Source: CAVVAE01 sp963746185
GTDB lineage: Bacteria; Actinomycetota; Actinomycetes; Propionibacteriales; Nocardioidaceae
NCBI GenBank assembly: GCA_963746185.1
Contig: CAVVAE010000004.1
Coordinates: forward strand, 372,001 to 436,000
Direction: 5' to 3'
Length of the DNA: 64,000 nt
Each line of letters opens with the position of its first letter. The first letter of the stretch is position 1. Under the pieces are notes generated by a model. That model was not told the DNA's origin. It was given only the letters and a program-made list of their open reading frames with translations, and did no database searches. A program made the position numbers and the translations under genes. Positions 52,401 through 62,084 of this stretch are shown here, in pieces.

Positions 52401-54317
52401 GAAGGCGTCCTGAAAGAGCTCACGCGAGCCTTTAGGCATGGTCGTCCCGCGACGGAGCCCGAAGTCGTAGATCCACGCGTGATCCTTGGGCCGCACGAGC
52501 TCATAGGGCCGCTCGTCGACGACCTCGACGCCCATCGCCGACAACACCGGCAGCACCTGAGACAGGCTCAACGGCGTACCAGAGCGAAATACCTTGAACC
52601 GAGCCTCACCTTCGGAGGCGTCGACAGGTGAGTAGAGGGACAGCCCGACCGGCTCGTCAGCGACCTCCTCCATCCGGTGTACGTCGGCCGCCGCCACGCG
52701 CGGCGAGAAGTCCTCTTTGTAAGCCTCGGGGAACGCATCGCCGTAGATGCGGGCCAGCCGCGCCCCCTCCTCCTCGCCGAACTGCTCCGTCAACGCGCCG
52801 ACGAAGTCGTCTGTCCAAGACCTGGTCGCTTCGGCAAGCTTGTCCTCGAGATCTGACTCGTCGAACTCGAGCAGCGTCTCACCCGGTGCCGCGCGGACCA
52901 CGAAATGCAGTCGGGCCAGCACCGACTCGCTCACCCGAGCTGTGTAGTCGATGGACTCGGCACCCATGGTGTCCTTGAGGATCTGCTGCATCCGCTCGCG
53001 CACCTGCGTCGTGTAGCGGTCGCGTGGGAGGTAGACCAGGCAGGACAGATAGCGGCTGTAGGTGTCACGACGAACGAAGAACCGCAGCTGCCGACGCTCG
53101 CGCAAGCGAAGCACCGCCTCAGCAACGGGGAGCAGTTCGTCGACCGACGTCTGGAACAACTCGTCGCGGGGATAGGTCTCGAGGATGTCCATCAACGCCT
53201 TGCCGCTGTGGCTCAGCAGGGAGAACCCCGCACCGGCCAACAGCTGCTTCGCCTTGTCGCGCAGCACCGGGATGCGGGTCAGGCTCTCGGTGTAGGCAGC
53301 CGAACTGAACAAGCCGAGGAAGCGACGCTCGCCGACGACATCGCCTGACTCGTCGAACGTCTTCAGCCCGACGTAGTCGAGGTAAGCAGGTCGGTGGACC
53401 GTCGACCGGGAGTTGGCCTTGGTGATGATCATCAGCTTCTTTTCACGAGCCTTGGCCCGCACCGCTGGAGGAAGCTTCCCGAACGACGGCGACATGTCTT
53501 GGTCTGAGCGCAGGATGCCAAGGCCGGTGCCGGGGACCGCCCGAAGCACGTCATCGCCCTCGACCACCTGCAACTGGTACTCGCGGTAGCCGAGGAACGT
53601 GAAGTGATCGTCGGCCAGCCAGCTCAGCAGGGCACTGCCCTCGCTCACCTCGTTTCCGGGCAGCGGCGGCGGGTGCTCATCGAGGTCGGCGACGATCGTC
53701 AGCGCCTGGTCACGCATCTTTTCCCAGTCCTCGACGACCTCACGGACGTCGCGCAGGATCTGGTTCAGCGTCTGGTCGATCGACTCGAGCTCTTCAGGTC
53801 GGCTCTCACGGTCGATCTCGATGTGCATCCAGGACTCGCGGTGCAGCTCAGCGTCGTCGTCGCTCGCATCGTCGGCCTCACACACCTCCCGCAGCACGCC
53901 GGTCACGTCGCGGCGCACCACCAGCTGGGGGTGAATGACCACGTGGATGGCGCGCCCCTGAGAGGTGAGGGCCATCGTCACCGAGTCGACGAGGAACGGC
54001 ATGTCGTCGGTGACGACCTCGACCACGGTGTGCCCTTCGGCAGCCCATTCGTGCTCGTCGATGGAGGGGGTGAAGACATGCACGGCTGCCGTACCTTGTG
54101 GGCGGTTGGCGGCCAGTCGGTAGTGACTCATCGCCGCGCCATAAACGTCGACCGCGCTGCGCTCGAGGAGGTCCTCGGGAGCCACATGGCGGTAGTACGC
54201 GCTGAGCAGGTGCCGTGTCTTCTCGCGATCGGGAGCGGCGCTCCCCCGCCGGTGCTCGGCCAGCGCCGCCGCCTCGGCGATCAGCTGCTGTTTGGCGTCT
54301 TCCAACCTGCTTTGCAT
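49452..54317 (-). CDS. NAD-specific glutamate dehydrogenase, 180-kDa type
   Basis: 1621 residues, the size of the Streptomyces clavuligerus L_180 group. It turns glutamate to 2-oxoglutarate and ammonia with NAD+. The N-terminal half (about 1-700) holds ACT-like regulatory domains. The catalytic part, about residues 720-1150, includes RFGAVARGGLRWSDRREDFR, VIVPVGAKGGFYCKQLPD, CIGIGDMSGDVFGNGML and the NAD-binding EGGNLGFTQRGRIEYA. A helical C-terminal domain follows. With tryptophan dioxygenase and P5C dehydrogenase nearby it belongs to amino-acid breakdown. ATG 54317. Confidence 0.95.
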   Translation of the reverse strand: MQSRLEDAKQQLIAEAAALAEHRRGSAAPDREKTRHLLSAYYRHVAPEDLLERSAVDVYGAAMSHYRLAANRPQGTAAVHVFTPSIDEHEWAAEGHTVVEVVTDDMPFLVDSVTMALTSQGRAIHVVIHPQLVVRRDVTGVLREVCEADDASDDDAELHRESWMHIEIDRESRPEELESIDQTLNQILRDVREVVEDWEKMRDQALTIVADLDEHPPPLPGNEVSEGSALLSWLADDHFTFLGYREYQLQVVEGDDVLRAVPGTGLGILRSDQDMSPSFGKLPPAVRAKAREKKLMIITKANSRSTVHRPAYLDYVGLKTFDESGDVVGERRFLGLFSSAAYTESLTRIPVLRDKAKQLLAGAGFSLLSHSGKALMDILETYPRDELFQTSVDELLPVAEAVLRLRERRQLRFFVRRDTYSRYLSCLVYLPRDRYTTQVRERMQQILKDTMGAESIDYTARVSESVLARLHFVVRAAPGETLLEFDESDLEDKLAEATRSWTDDFVGALTEQFGEEEGARLARIYGDAFPEAYKEDFSPRVAAADVHRMEEVADEPVGLSLYSPVDASEGEARFKVFRSGTPLSLSQVLPVLSAMGVEVVDERPYELVRPKDHAWIYDFGLRRGTTMPKGSRELFQDAFMAVWSGLAESDGFSALVLDGGIPWRKVSILRAYAKYFRQGGSSFSQEYIETSLRANVPIARLLVDLFAARFEPGAGDDLDPKEPTRLQRIEQLEETIATALDDVASLDHDRILRSFLTAIKATLRTNFYQVDANGNPKPYLSLKLEPKSLPDLPEPRPAFEIFVYSPRVEGVHLRFGAVARGGLRWSDRREDFRTEVLGLVKAQMVKNAVIVPVGAKGGFYCKQLPDPSVDREAWLAEGITCYKTFISGLLDITDNLVGGETVPPQRVVRHDSDDSYLVVAADKGTATFSDIANSVAKDYGFWLDDAFASGGSVGYDHKAMGITARGAWESVRRHFRERGIDSQSEDFTCIGIGDMSGDVFGNGMLLSEHIMLVAAFDHRHIFLDPSPDAASSCAERRRLFDLPRSSWADYNTELISKGGGVFSRTKKSIPISLEVATLLCLDSSTTSMTPAELMKAILLAPVELLWNGGIGTYVKASTETNVDAGDKANDAIRVNGGELRAQAVGEGGNLGFTQRGRIEYAQAGGRICTDFIDNSAGVDTSDHEVNIKILLDTVMRSGDMTEKQRGELLASMTDEVGELVLQDNYEQNMALASAESVALPLMHVHEAWIRRLEKQGLLDREIEFLPSVKEFATRRANGVPLTAPELSVLLAYTKIVLAAELLETDLPDDRFLRGELFSYFPTKLRQSYREEMAKHPLRREIIVTQVVNNLVNFAGITFFHRLSQETSASAEELARAHFVCREVYGATRLIQRINELDNQIDAVVQTDMRLAVRTLIERASRWLVNNRRPPLDSEAAVEYFGTEIQHVMKALPDVLTGMQGKEFGSRRQHLQDAGVPEDLARDIAILPSAYAALEVVEIAKRDKIDALEVARVHSALAERLGLSELMAKIYDLPRDDRWQTMARASLRDDLHAVHASLTAQVLANTGDQASVDERVSAWEADDDVVISRAKATIEEITSDDESDLARMSVGLRVVRTMLTSP

Positions 54318-54425
54318 GAGCCCAAGACCTGTTCTGGCACAGCCGACGCGACACCTCTCGGCATCACGGCCGCACGCCGTTGTGCGACAGGAACGACACT
54401 AGTCCTGTGCGATGCCGAGGACACG

Positions 54426-55304
54426 TCATAGGTCAGAACGAAGGCCCCACAGCAGCGGGTAATAGCGCAGCGGAAGTCGACTACGGAGGTAGGCACCACC
54501 TGACGAACCACCGGTGCCGGTCTTCGTGCCGATCATCCTTTCGACCATCGTCACGTGGCGGGCCCGCCATGCCGCCGCAAGCTCGTCGTGCTGGATCAAC
54601 GCCTCACCGATCTCCCAGACGTCGGCGTAGTGCTCGCGGTCGTGCGCGGCAGTGCGCAGCGAGGCGCTGATCTCTTCATCGCTCTCGGTGGGCAGGCCAC
54701 GCTCCCGGAGTACGACGACGTACGCGTCCCAGAGTGTCGGCTCGTCGAGTCGCCGTTGGAGGTTGGCGCGCTCGTCGTCGGTCAACCCGCGGAAGCGTCG
54801 TACAAACGAAGGGTCCTTCGCTCCTGAGATGAACTCCAGCTCGCGGTACTGGACCGACTGGAAGCCGCTGGCCGGCGACAACAACGTGCGGAAGACCAAG
54901 AAGTCCTGCGGTGTCATCGTCTCGAGGACATCGACCTGCTCGATGAGCACCCGCTCGATCACGTGCATCCGGATCAGGAGGTGCTTGGACCACCACAGCC
55001 GGCCGGCGATCATCGCGTCCCGAGCCGTCTCGGCCTCGTGCAGCAACTGCTGGAACCACAGCTCGTAGACCTGGTGGATGGTGATGAAGAGCAGTTCGTC
55101 GTGCGCCGGTGGGTCTGACTCGAGGCGTTGGCTGCCGAGCAGGCGAGGCAGCTGGAGGTAGCTGCCGTAGGTCAGCCTGGCGCCCTGCTCCCCGAAGTGG
55201 ATGTCGTCGGCGTCCCAGTCACCGACCGCCGGATCAGTCGCCGCTGCCGTCTCGCTCTGCCCGTCGTTCGCTCCGCTGCTCTGCCCGTCGTTCGCTCCGC
55301 TCAC
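54426..55304 (-). CDS. kynA: Tryptophan 2,3-dioxygenase
   Basis: 292 residues. It opens the indole ring of L-Trp to N-formylkynurenine with haem and O2. Motifs: LTYGSYLQLPRLLGSQ, ELLFITIHQVYELWFQQLLH (the His and active-site region), TPQDFLVFRTLLSPASGFQSVQYRELE, and the haem-ligand His in WRARHVTMVERMIGTKTGTGGSSG. The GTG-started N-terminus has an in-frame duplication, SGANDGQS twice, which gives a low-complexity tail before the conserved fold. No kynureninase or formamidase gene is in the window. Confidence 0.94.
   Translation of the reverse strand: MSGANDGQSSGANDGQSETAAATDPAVGDWDADDIHFGEQGARLTYGSYLQLPRLLGSQRLESDPPAHDELLFITIHQVYELWFQQLLHEAETARDAMIAGRLWWSKHLLIRMHVIERVLIEQVDVLETMTPQDFLVFRTLLSPASGFQSVQYRELEFISGAKDPSFVRRFRGLTDDERANLQRRLDEPTLWDAYVVVLRERGLPTESDEEISASLRTAAHDREHYADVWEIGEALIQHDELAAAWRARHVTMVERMIGTKTGTGGSSGGAYLRSRLPLRYYPLLWGLRSDL
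55254..55301. repeat. 24-bp tandem duplication at the 5' end of kynA
   Basis: Two identical 24-bp units (55254-55277, 55278-55301) read as eight codons twice on the minus strand. They encode SGANDGQS repeated. The number of copies may vary, because a 24-base change keeps the frame. Confidence 0.9.
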
Positions 55305-55335
55305 CTCGCCAGGCTATCGGTGGCATGATTCCGCC

Positions 55336-55836
55336 ATGCAGATCAGTGCTGAGATCTCCTACCCGTCCGCGATCCCCGACCAGGCGTATGCACTCGCCCT
55401 CGACCGAGAGTTCCGCATCGCGGTGTGCGAGGCGACCCACGCACTCGCGCATGACGTGAGCGTCGAGGAGCGTGACGACAAGACCGCGACGGTGGTGGTC
55501 ACGCGAACGATGCCGGCCGACGTACCCGACTTCGTCAAGTCGTTCGTCGGAGAGACGGTCGATGTCGTCCAGAGCGAAGACTGGGGACTGCCCGATGCTG
55601 CCGGACAACGCTCAGCCGACGTCGTCGTCCAGATCAAGGGTCAGCCGGCAAAGATGACGGGAACCCTCGCCATCCAGAGCAGCGGGGCCGGCAGCCTGAT
55701 CACCATCCAAGGCGACCTGAAGGTCTCGATTCCGCTGTTCGGCGGCAAGATCGAGCCGGAGATCGCGAAGGGCATCTATCTGGCAGTCGAGCGGGAGCAG
55801 GAAACCGGAAACACGTGGCTCGCCAAGGGCCAGTAG
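55336..55836 (+). CDS. DUF2505 family protein
   Basis: 166 residues. It begins MQISAEISYPSAIPDQAYAL and has the DUF2505 pattern: VVVTRTMPADVPDFVKSFVG, VVQSEDWGLP and KVSIPLFGGKIEPEIAKGIY. The fold is START-like, common in actinobacteria, and probably binds a lipid or small hydrophobic molecule. It is divergent from kynA with a 31-base gap between start codons, so promoters overlap the genes. Confidence 0.88.
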   Translation: MQISAEISYPSAIPDQAYALALDREFRIAVCEATHALAHDVSVEERDDKTATVVVTRTMPADVPDFVKSFVGETVDVVQSEDWGLPDAAGQRSADVVVQIKGQPAKMTGTLAIQSSGAGSLITIQGDLKVSIPLFGGKIEPEIAKGIYLAVEREQETGNTWLAKGQ

Positions 55837-55881
55837 GCGCGCCTCGCGGATTCTGTCGGTTGGCTCTGTCACGGTAGGACC

Positions 55882-56079
55882 ATGAACGATGCAGCCGACT
55901 TGTTGATGCTCACCGGCGTCGCCCGTCCCTGCCCGGACTGCAACGCCGACCGAATCTTCGTCCCTGTCGACGAAGACGCGGACCGCACAGCCGCTGAGTA
56001 CTGCTGTACGGCGTGCGGAGCCGCCATGTTGATCGACCCGTGCCTCGACCGCGCCCTCGCCATCACTCGCGTCGCCTGA
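55882..56079 (+). CDS. Small zinc-ribbon-like protein
   Basis: 65 residues. Two Cys pairs, RPCPDCNADRIF and YCCTACGAAML, space like a zinc ribbon. The rest is acidic (VDEDADRTAAE). I do not recognise a named family. It lies 45 bases after the DUF2505 gene on the same strand and may be co-transcribed. A short ORF, but the Cys pattern supports coding. Confidence 0.68.
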   Translation: MNDAADLLMLTGVARPCPDCNADRIFVPVDEDADRTAAEYCCTACGAAMLIDPCLDRALAITRVA

Positions 56080-56139
56080 CTCACCAGCGCGTCGTCGCTC
56101 GTCACGATGACGACGGCACGTGAGGCATACAATCCCAGT

Positions 56140-56898
56140 GTGTCATTCGACGTGACGGCTGACGCCTACCATCGGTTCATGGGCCGCTACTCCGAGCCGC
56201 TAGCCACCGAGTTCGCCGCCCTGGTGGGCGCCGCTCCAGGCCAGCGAGCGCTGGATGTCGGCTGTGGCCCAGGAGCACTGACCGCCGAGCTGGTCGCGCG
56301 ACTAGGGGTCGACGCCGTCTCTGCCATCGACCCGTCAGAGCCCTTCGTCGCCGCTGTCCGCGATCGGTTCCCAGAACTGGACGTGCATGCAGGCACCGCC
56401 GAGCAGCTGCCGTTTCCTGACCAGACCTTCGACCTGGTTCTGGCGCAGCTGGTCGTGCACTTCATGAAGAACCCCGTTGCCGGGCTCCGCGAGATGTCGC
56501 GGGTGGCGCGCCAGAACGGCACCATCGCGGCCTGCGTCTGGGATCACGCTGGCGGCTCGGGTCCGCTGTCGATCTTTTGGCAGGCCGTGCATGACCTGGA
56601 CCCTGAAGCCGACGACGAGTCGAATCTTGCGGGTGCGCGCGAGGGCTACCTCGCAGAGCTCTTCGAGACCGCCGGTTTGCGCGACATCGAGGCCACAACT
56701 TTGACGGTCTCCGTTCCCTTCGCCAGCCTGACCGAGTGGTGGGAGCCCTACAACCTCAGCGTCGGTCCGGCCGGCGCTTACGTCGCCAAGCTGAGCGAGC
56801 AGCCACGCGATGAACTACGGAAGCGGTGCTGGGAACTGCTCCCACCCGCACCATTTGTGCTGCAGGGCTCCGCCTGGACCGTGCTCGGCCGACCCTGA
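56140..56898 (+). CDS. SAM-dependent class I methyltransferase
   Basis: About 252 residues. Methyltransf_11 motifs: QRALDVGCGPGALTAELVAR (motif I), AIDPSEPFVAAVRDRFPELD (motif II), FDLVLAQLVVHFM (motif IV) and LREMSRVARQNGTIAACVWD. It moves a methyl group from S-adenosylmethionine to an unknown small molecule. GTG 56140 is chosen: TACAAT lies 6 bases upstream, a -10 box that would give a leaderless message. An ATG at 56107 is also open. Confidence 0.87.
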   Translation: MSFDVTADAYHRFMGRYSEPLATEFAALVGAAPGQRALDVGCGPGALTAELVARLGVDAVSAIDPSEPFVAAVRDRFPELDVHAGTAEQLPFPDQTFDLVLAQLVVHFMKNPVAGLREMSRVARQNGTIAACVWDHAGGSGPLSIFWQAVHDLDPEADDESNLAGAREGYLAELFETAGLRDIEATTLTVSVPFASLTEWWEPYNLSVGPAGAYVAKLSEQPRDELRKRCWELLPPAPFVLQGSAWTVLGRP

Positions 56899-56917
56899 GC
56901 CTTCGACGGGTCGCGGC

Positions 56918-58546
<1,629 letters not shown>

Positions 58547-58621
58547 GGAACGCATCTTGCCACGCGATCTCAGCGGGGTCGAAGCGGCCGCATCGCTAGG
58601 CCGTGGCGACCGGACGCTGCG

Positions 58622-59590
58622 TCAAGCCGACTTCTTGGCGGTCCTTCTCGTCGACTTGCTGGCGGTCTTCTTCGCCGCCGCCTTCTTGGTCGTGGACTTC
58701 GACGCAGACTTCTTGGCGGCGGACTTCTTCGCCGCCTTCTTCGCCGCCTTCTTGGCTGGCTTCTTCGTCGTACTCGACGAGGATGTAGAGCCACCGCCAC
58801 CGCCCGACCTGCGTTGCTTGGCCGCGTCGACGCTCGCGCGCAACGCCGCAACCAGGTCGACGACCTCGGCGTCCTCACCCTCGTCCTCGTCGGCTTCGGG
58901 CAACGGAACGCCCTCAGCCTTGGCCTGGACCAACTGCTCGAGCGCTTCGCGGTAGTCGCTGTGGTAACGCTCCGGATCGAACTCCGACTCGAGGGTGGCG
59001 ATGTAGGACTCCGCCATCGAGACCTCCTGCTTGCGGATCTCGACGGACTTGTCGTCGGGCGCCGCGAAACTGCTGTCGCGCACCTCGTCCGGCCACAGCA
59101 TGGTCTGCAGCACCAGCGCGCCGTCCTTCTCGCGCACCAGCGCAAGCACCTCGCGGGTGCGGATCGCCACCTTGACCAGCGCGCACTGGCCGGTCTTCGT
59201 CAGGGCGTCGCGGAGCAGCACATAGGGCTTGGCGCCCACACCACCGTCGGCGCCCAGGTAGTAGGCCTTCGCGAAGTACAGCGGGTCGACCTGCTCCATC
59301 GGCACGAACTCCAACACCTCGATGGCCTTCGCGGTGGGAAGGGGCAGACTGGAGAAGTCGTCGTTGGTCAGGATCACCATCCGACCGTCAGGCATCTCGT
59401 AGCCCTTGCCGATGTCGGAGTACGGCACCTCTTCGCCGTCGATTTCACAAAACCGCTTGTACCGAATCCGGCCGCCGTCTTCCTCGTGCACCTGTCGGAA
59501 CGAGATGTCGCGTTCCTCCGTGGCTGAGTACACCTTGACGGGAATTGTCACCAGGCCGAAAGAGATCGTGCCTTTCCAGATTGCCTGCAT
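58622..59590 (-). CDS. ku: Ku protein, non-homologous end joining
   Basis: 322 residues. The Ku core reads AIWKGTISFGLVTIPVKVYS, FRQVHEEDGGRIRYKRFCEI, YSDIGKGYEMPDGRMVIL and ends near residue 255. A lysine/alanine tail (about 270-322, KKPAKKAAKKAAKKSAAKKS and similar) resembles histone H1 tails and likely gives extra DNA binding, as in Ku proteins of other actinobacteria. Ku binds broken ends and recruits LigD, whose gene is not in the window. Confidence 0.95.
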   Translation of the reverse strand: MQAIWKGTISFGLVTIPVKVYSATEERDISFRQVHEEDGGRIRYKRFCEIDGEEVPYSDIGKGYEMPDGRMVILTNDDFSSLPLPTAKAIEVLEFVPMEQVDPLYFAKAYYLGADGGVGAKPYVLLRDALTKTGQCALVKVAIRTREVLALVREKDGALVLQTMLWPDEVRDSSFAAPDDKSVEIRKQEVSMAESYIATLESEFDPERYHSDYREALEQLVQAKAEGVPLPEADEDEGEDAEVVDLVAALRASVDAAKQRRSGGGGGSTSSSSTTKKPAKKAAKKAAKKSAAKKSASKSTTKKAAAKKTASKSTRRTAKKSA

Positions 59591-59618
59591 GTCTATGCCT
59601 CCCGCGCCGTTGTTACGT

Positions 59619-60041
59619 TCACGCTAGCAACTCAGGGATCTCCTGCGCCGCGAACCAAGCCAGATCGTCGTTGTCGACGCTCGACCTGACGTCAATATCG
59701 TCGCCATCAGCCAACACTGCTGCGATGCGGCGACCTTCCACGGGGTTGCTCAGTGTCACCTCGCCTGGTGAGCCGCCAGCCCTGTCCACCACCACGGCAT
59801 AGGAGACCTCGGCAACCACAACTATCCGCCGTCCGCGGCGATCGAGACGCTCGGCGAGCAGTTGGCGTGACGCCTCGGCGGCCGCAGTCGCCACCGCAAA
59901 CTCGGCTTCCTCGTCGGCGAGGTCCGGGAGTTCTGCGCGCAACTCGTCCGTGACTGCCCAGGCCGCCACGGGCGAGGGCAGCATGTCATCGGTATGCCAC
60001 TGCCGCAGCACGTCGATCGTGACGGGCACGTAGACACGCAT
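59619..60041 (-). CDS. DUF6912-like hypothetical protein
   Basis: 140 residues. It begins RVYVPVTIDVLRQWHTDDML, continues AWAVTDELRAELPDLADEEA and ends DNDDLAWFAAQEIPELLA. This pattern is common in actinobacterial proteins of the DUF6912 group; function unknown. The ATG at 60041 overlaps the stop of the acyltransferase before it by one base (TGATG), so the two are translated together. The frame is open upstream in the acyltransferase region but not coding. Confidence 0.8.
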   Translation of the reverse strand: MRVYVPVTIDVLRQWHTDDMLPSPVAAWAVTDELRAELPDLADEEAEFAVATAAAEASRQLLAERLDRRGRRIVVVAEVSYAVVVDRAGGSPGEVTLSNPVEGRRIAAVLADGDDIDVRSSVDNDDLAWFAAQEIPELLA

Positions 60042-61495
60042 CAGGAACCCTTCTTCTTCGTGACACGACTGACCTTCTTCGCAACGCGTCCGCGCGGAGC
60101 TCGGGCTCGGGTCGACGAGGATGCATCGACGAGCTCGTCGAGCGACTCCTTGATGCATTGCGCCAAGACATTGATGTCAGGCAACGCATCGCGGTCTGCA
60201 TCGATGCCGTAGAAGACCTTGCCGTCGTACGACGTCACCCCGATCGCCAGCGCATGCCCAGGCATCAGGGGAAGAACCGGGTAGCTGGCGAGCATTCGTG
60301 CCCCCGCGGCGTACAGCGGGAACTGTGGACCGGGGACATTCGTGATGAGCAGGTTGTAGGACCGCGGTGGATGGCTCGCCGCGACGCGCGCACCGAGGGC
60401 GTGGAACGTGGTCGGCGCAAAGCCCGCGATTTCCGCCAGCTTGTTTGCAGCCACTGCTCGACCGGTCTCCTTGTGCGCCTTGAACGCGTACGACACCTGG
60501 TGCAGCCTCATCACCGGGTTGGGCTCACCCACCGGCAGCTTGAGCATGTGCGGCGTCACCTGGCTACCGAGCGATGTCGGCTCGGCGAACTCGTCGTCGA
60601 TGACACTCATCGGTACCAGCGCCTTGAGGCGCGTTGACGTGGTCACCGACTCGGCGCGGGTGAGCAGCCACGCACGAAGTGCGCCAGCGAGGGTGGCGAG
60701 GATGACGTCGTTGACCGTTCCGCCGTGCTCCTTGCGCACCTTTCGGTACGACATAAGACGGGTCTCGACAGTGAGGAACCGGCGCTGCTCGGAGAGGTTG
60801 GCCGACAGCGGGCCAACCGGCGCGGTCGGGCGACCGGAGACCAACGCGCCCGCCGTCGACCGTGCTCGCTCCGACGCGTGGCGCAGGGTGACGAGTTGGC
60901 CTCGCAGGTTGTCGGCGGCGACTGCCGGACTTCGTACGGAGTCGGCGAACGCCTGTGACAACAGTTCGATGCCGCCACGCGAACGTTCGGGGTTCCACGA
61001 GATGTCAGGCGTCTGGGGTGCATCAGGCGAGTCGTCCATGATCAGCTGACCGATGTCGACGGTGCTTCCGTCGACCAGCACCTGGTGAGACTTGGAGAGC
61101 ACGGCATACCGGCCGCCCTCCAGGCCTTCGACGAGATAGGTCTCCCAGAGGGGACGAGCGCGGTCGAGCCGCCGGCTCATGATGCGCGCGACCAGCTCAC
61201 GCAACTGCTCCATCGATCCCGGCCGCGGCAGCGCCGAACGCCGCACGTGGTAGGCGAGGTCGAAGTCCTCGTCGTCGACCCACACCGGATTGGCGATGCG
61301 TCCAGGGATGACGCGAACGCGCTGCCGATAACGCGGGACGAACGCGATCCGGTCGTTGATGAGCCCGACGAGCCGCGCGTAATCGAAGCCGTCCCTGTTC
61401 GGTTCGAAGATGTCGAGCGTCGCCACGTGCATCGGCGTACTCGCTGTCTCCATCGACAGGAACGTCATGTCCAACGGCCGCAACCGCTCCGGCAT
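60041..61495 (-). CDS. Wax ester synthase/diacylglycerol acyltransferase (WS/DGAT) family
   Basis: 484 residues. The N-terminal condensation-like domain begins MPERLRPLDMTFLSMETAST; the HHxxxDG active motif reads SHQVLVDG at residues 136-143, so the first His is Ser but the second (H137) is kept. The C-terminal half has NDVILATLAGALRAWLLTR and NLLITNVPGPQFPLYAAG, hallmark segments of the family. It makes triacylglycerol or wax esters from acyl-CoA and an alcohol. AAGGGA lies 5 bases before the ATG. Longer upstream frames have no similarity. Confidence 0.9.
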   Translation of the reverse strand: MPERLRPLDMTFLSMETASTPMHVATLDIFEPNRDGFDYARLVGLINDRIAFVPRYRQRVRVIPGRIANPVWVDDEDFDLAYHVRRSALPRPGSMEQLRELVARIMSRRLDRARPLWETYLVEGLEGGRYAVLSKSHQVLVDGSTVDIGQLIMDDSPDAPQTPDISWNPERSRGGIELLSQAFADSVRSPAVAADNLRGQLVTLRHASERARSTAGALVSGRPTAPVGPLSANLSEQRRFLTVETRLMSYRKVRKEHGGTVNDVILATLAGALRAWLLTRAESVTTSTRLKALVPMSVIDDEFAEPTSLGSQVTPHMLKLPVGEPNPVMRLHQVSYAFKAHKETGRAVAANKLAEIAGFAPTTFHALGARVAASHPPRSYNLLITNVPGPQFPLYAAGARMLASYPVLPLMPGHALAIGVTSYDGKVFYGIDADRDALPDINVLAQCIKESLDELVDASSSTRARAPRGRVAKKVSRVTKKKGS

Positions 61496-61697
61496 CGCTG
61501 TCCCTTCGTGTTGACCCGGGTGGGTGTGATCGGGTCTGGTGTGAGCGGGCTGTGGGTCGGCTGGGCGTCGCCCGCGGGAACCATCATGGTGCCACGGTCG
61601 TATCTTGTATGGTGCGCCCATCCGTCTTCGAGCGGTCGTCGACGCCACCGGTCACGGGCCCCGGCCCCCTAGCCCCCTCGAGTGAAGGAGCCCTTCC

Positions 61698-62078
61698 ATG
61701 AGTCGCATCCGCCTGAGCGGAATCGCGCTTGCCCTGCTGCTGTCGTCCCTCGGACTGGTTGCCTGCTCTGACGACCCAGGAGGCTCCGACGGGTCCGGCG
61801 GTTCGAGTACGCCGGTCAAGGTCGACATCACCGAGAAGGACGGCAAGATCACTCCGGTCGGAGAGGTGGTCGACGTCGATAAGGGTCAGCCGATCCACCT
61901 CGTGGTCACCAGCGACGTGGACGACGAGATCCACGTGCACTCCGACCCCGAACACGAGTTCGAGGTCAAGGCCGGTGACGTCGACAAGACGTTCGAGTTC
62001 ACGATCGATACCCCCGGTACATGGGAGGCCGAGTCGCACGGTCTCGAGGTGACAATCGTCAAGCTGCAGGTCAGCTGA
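61698..62078 (+). CDS. Cupredoxin-like lipoprotein
   Basis: 126 residues. Signal peptide with lipobox LVACSDD (Cys near residue 23), a Gly/Ser-rich linker, then a small beta domain: GQPIHLVVTSDVDDEIHVHS, FEVKAGDVDKTFEFTID, TPGTWEAESHGLEVTIVKLQ. This matches cupredoxin-like (EfeO-type) domains, although only His residues DEIHVHS and ESHG could bind copper. A 7-base gap joins it to the following membrane protein gene, so the two may work together in metal or redox function. Confidence 0.82.
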   Translation: MSRIRLSGIALALLLSSLGLVACSDDPGGSDGSGGSSTPVKVDITEKDGKITPVGEVVDVDKGQPIHLVVTSDVDDEIHVHSDPEHEFEVKAGDVDKTFEFTIDTPGTWEAESHGLEVTIVKLQVS

Positions 62079-62084
62079 CCCCGG

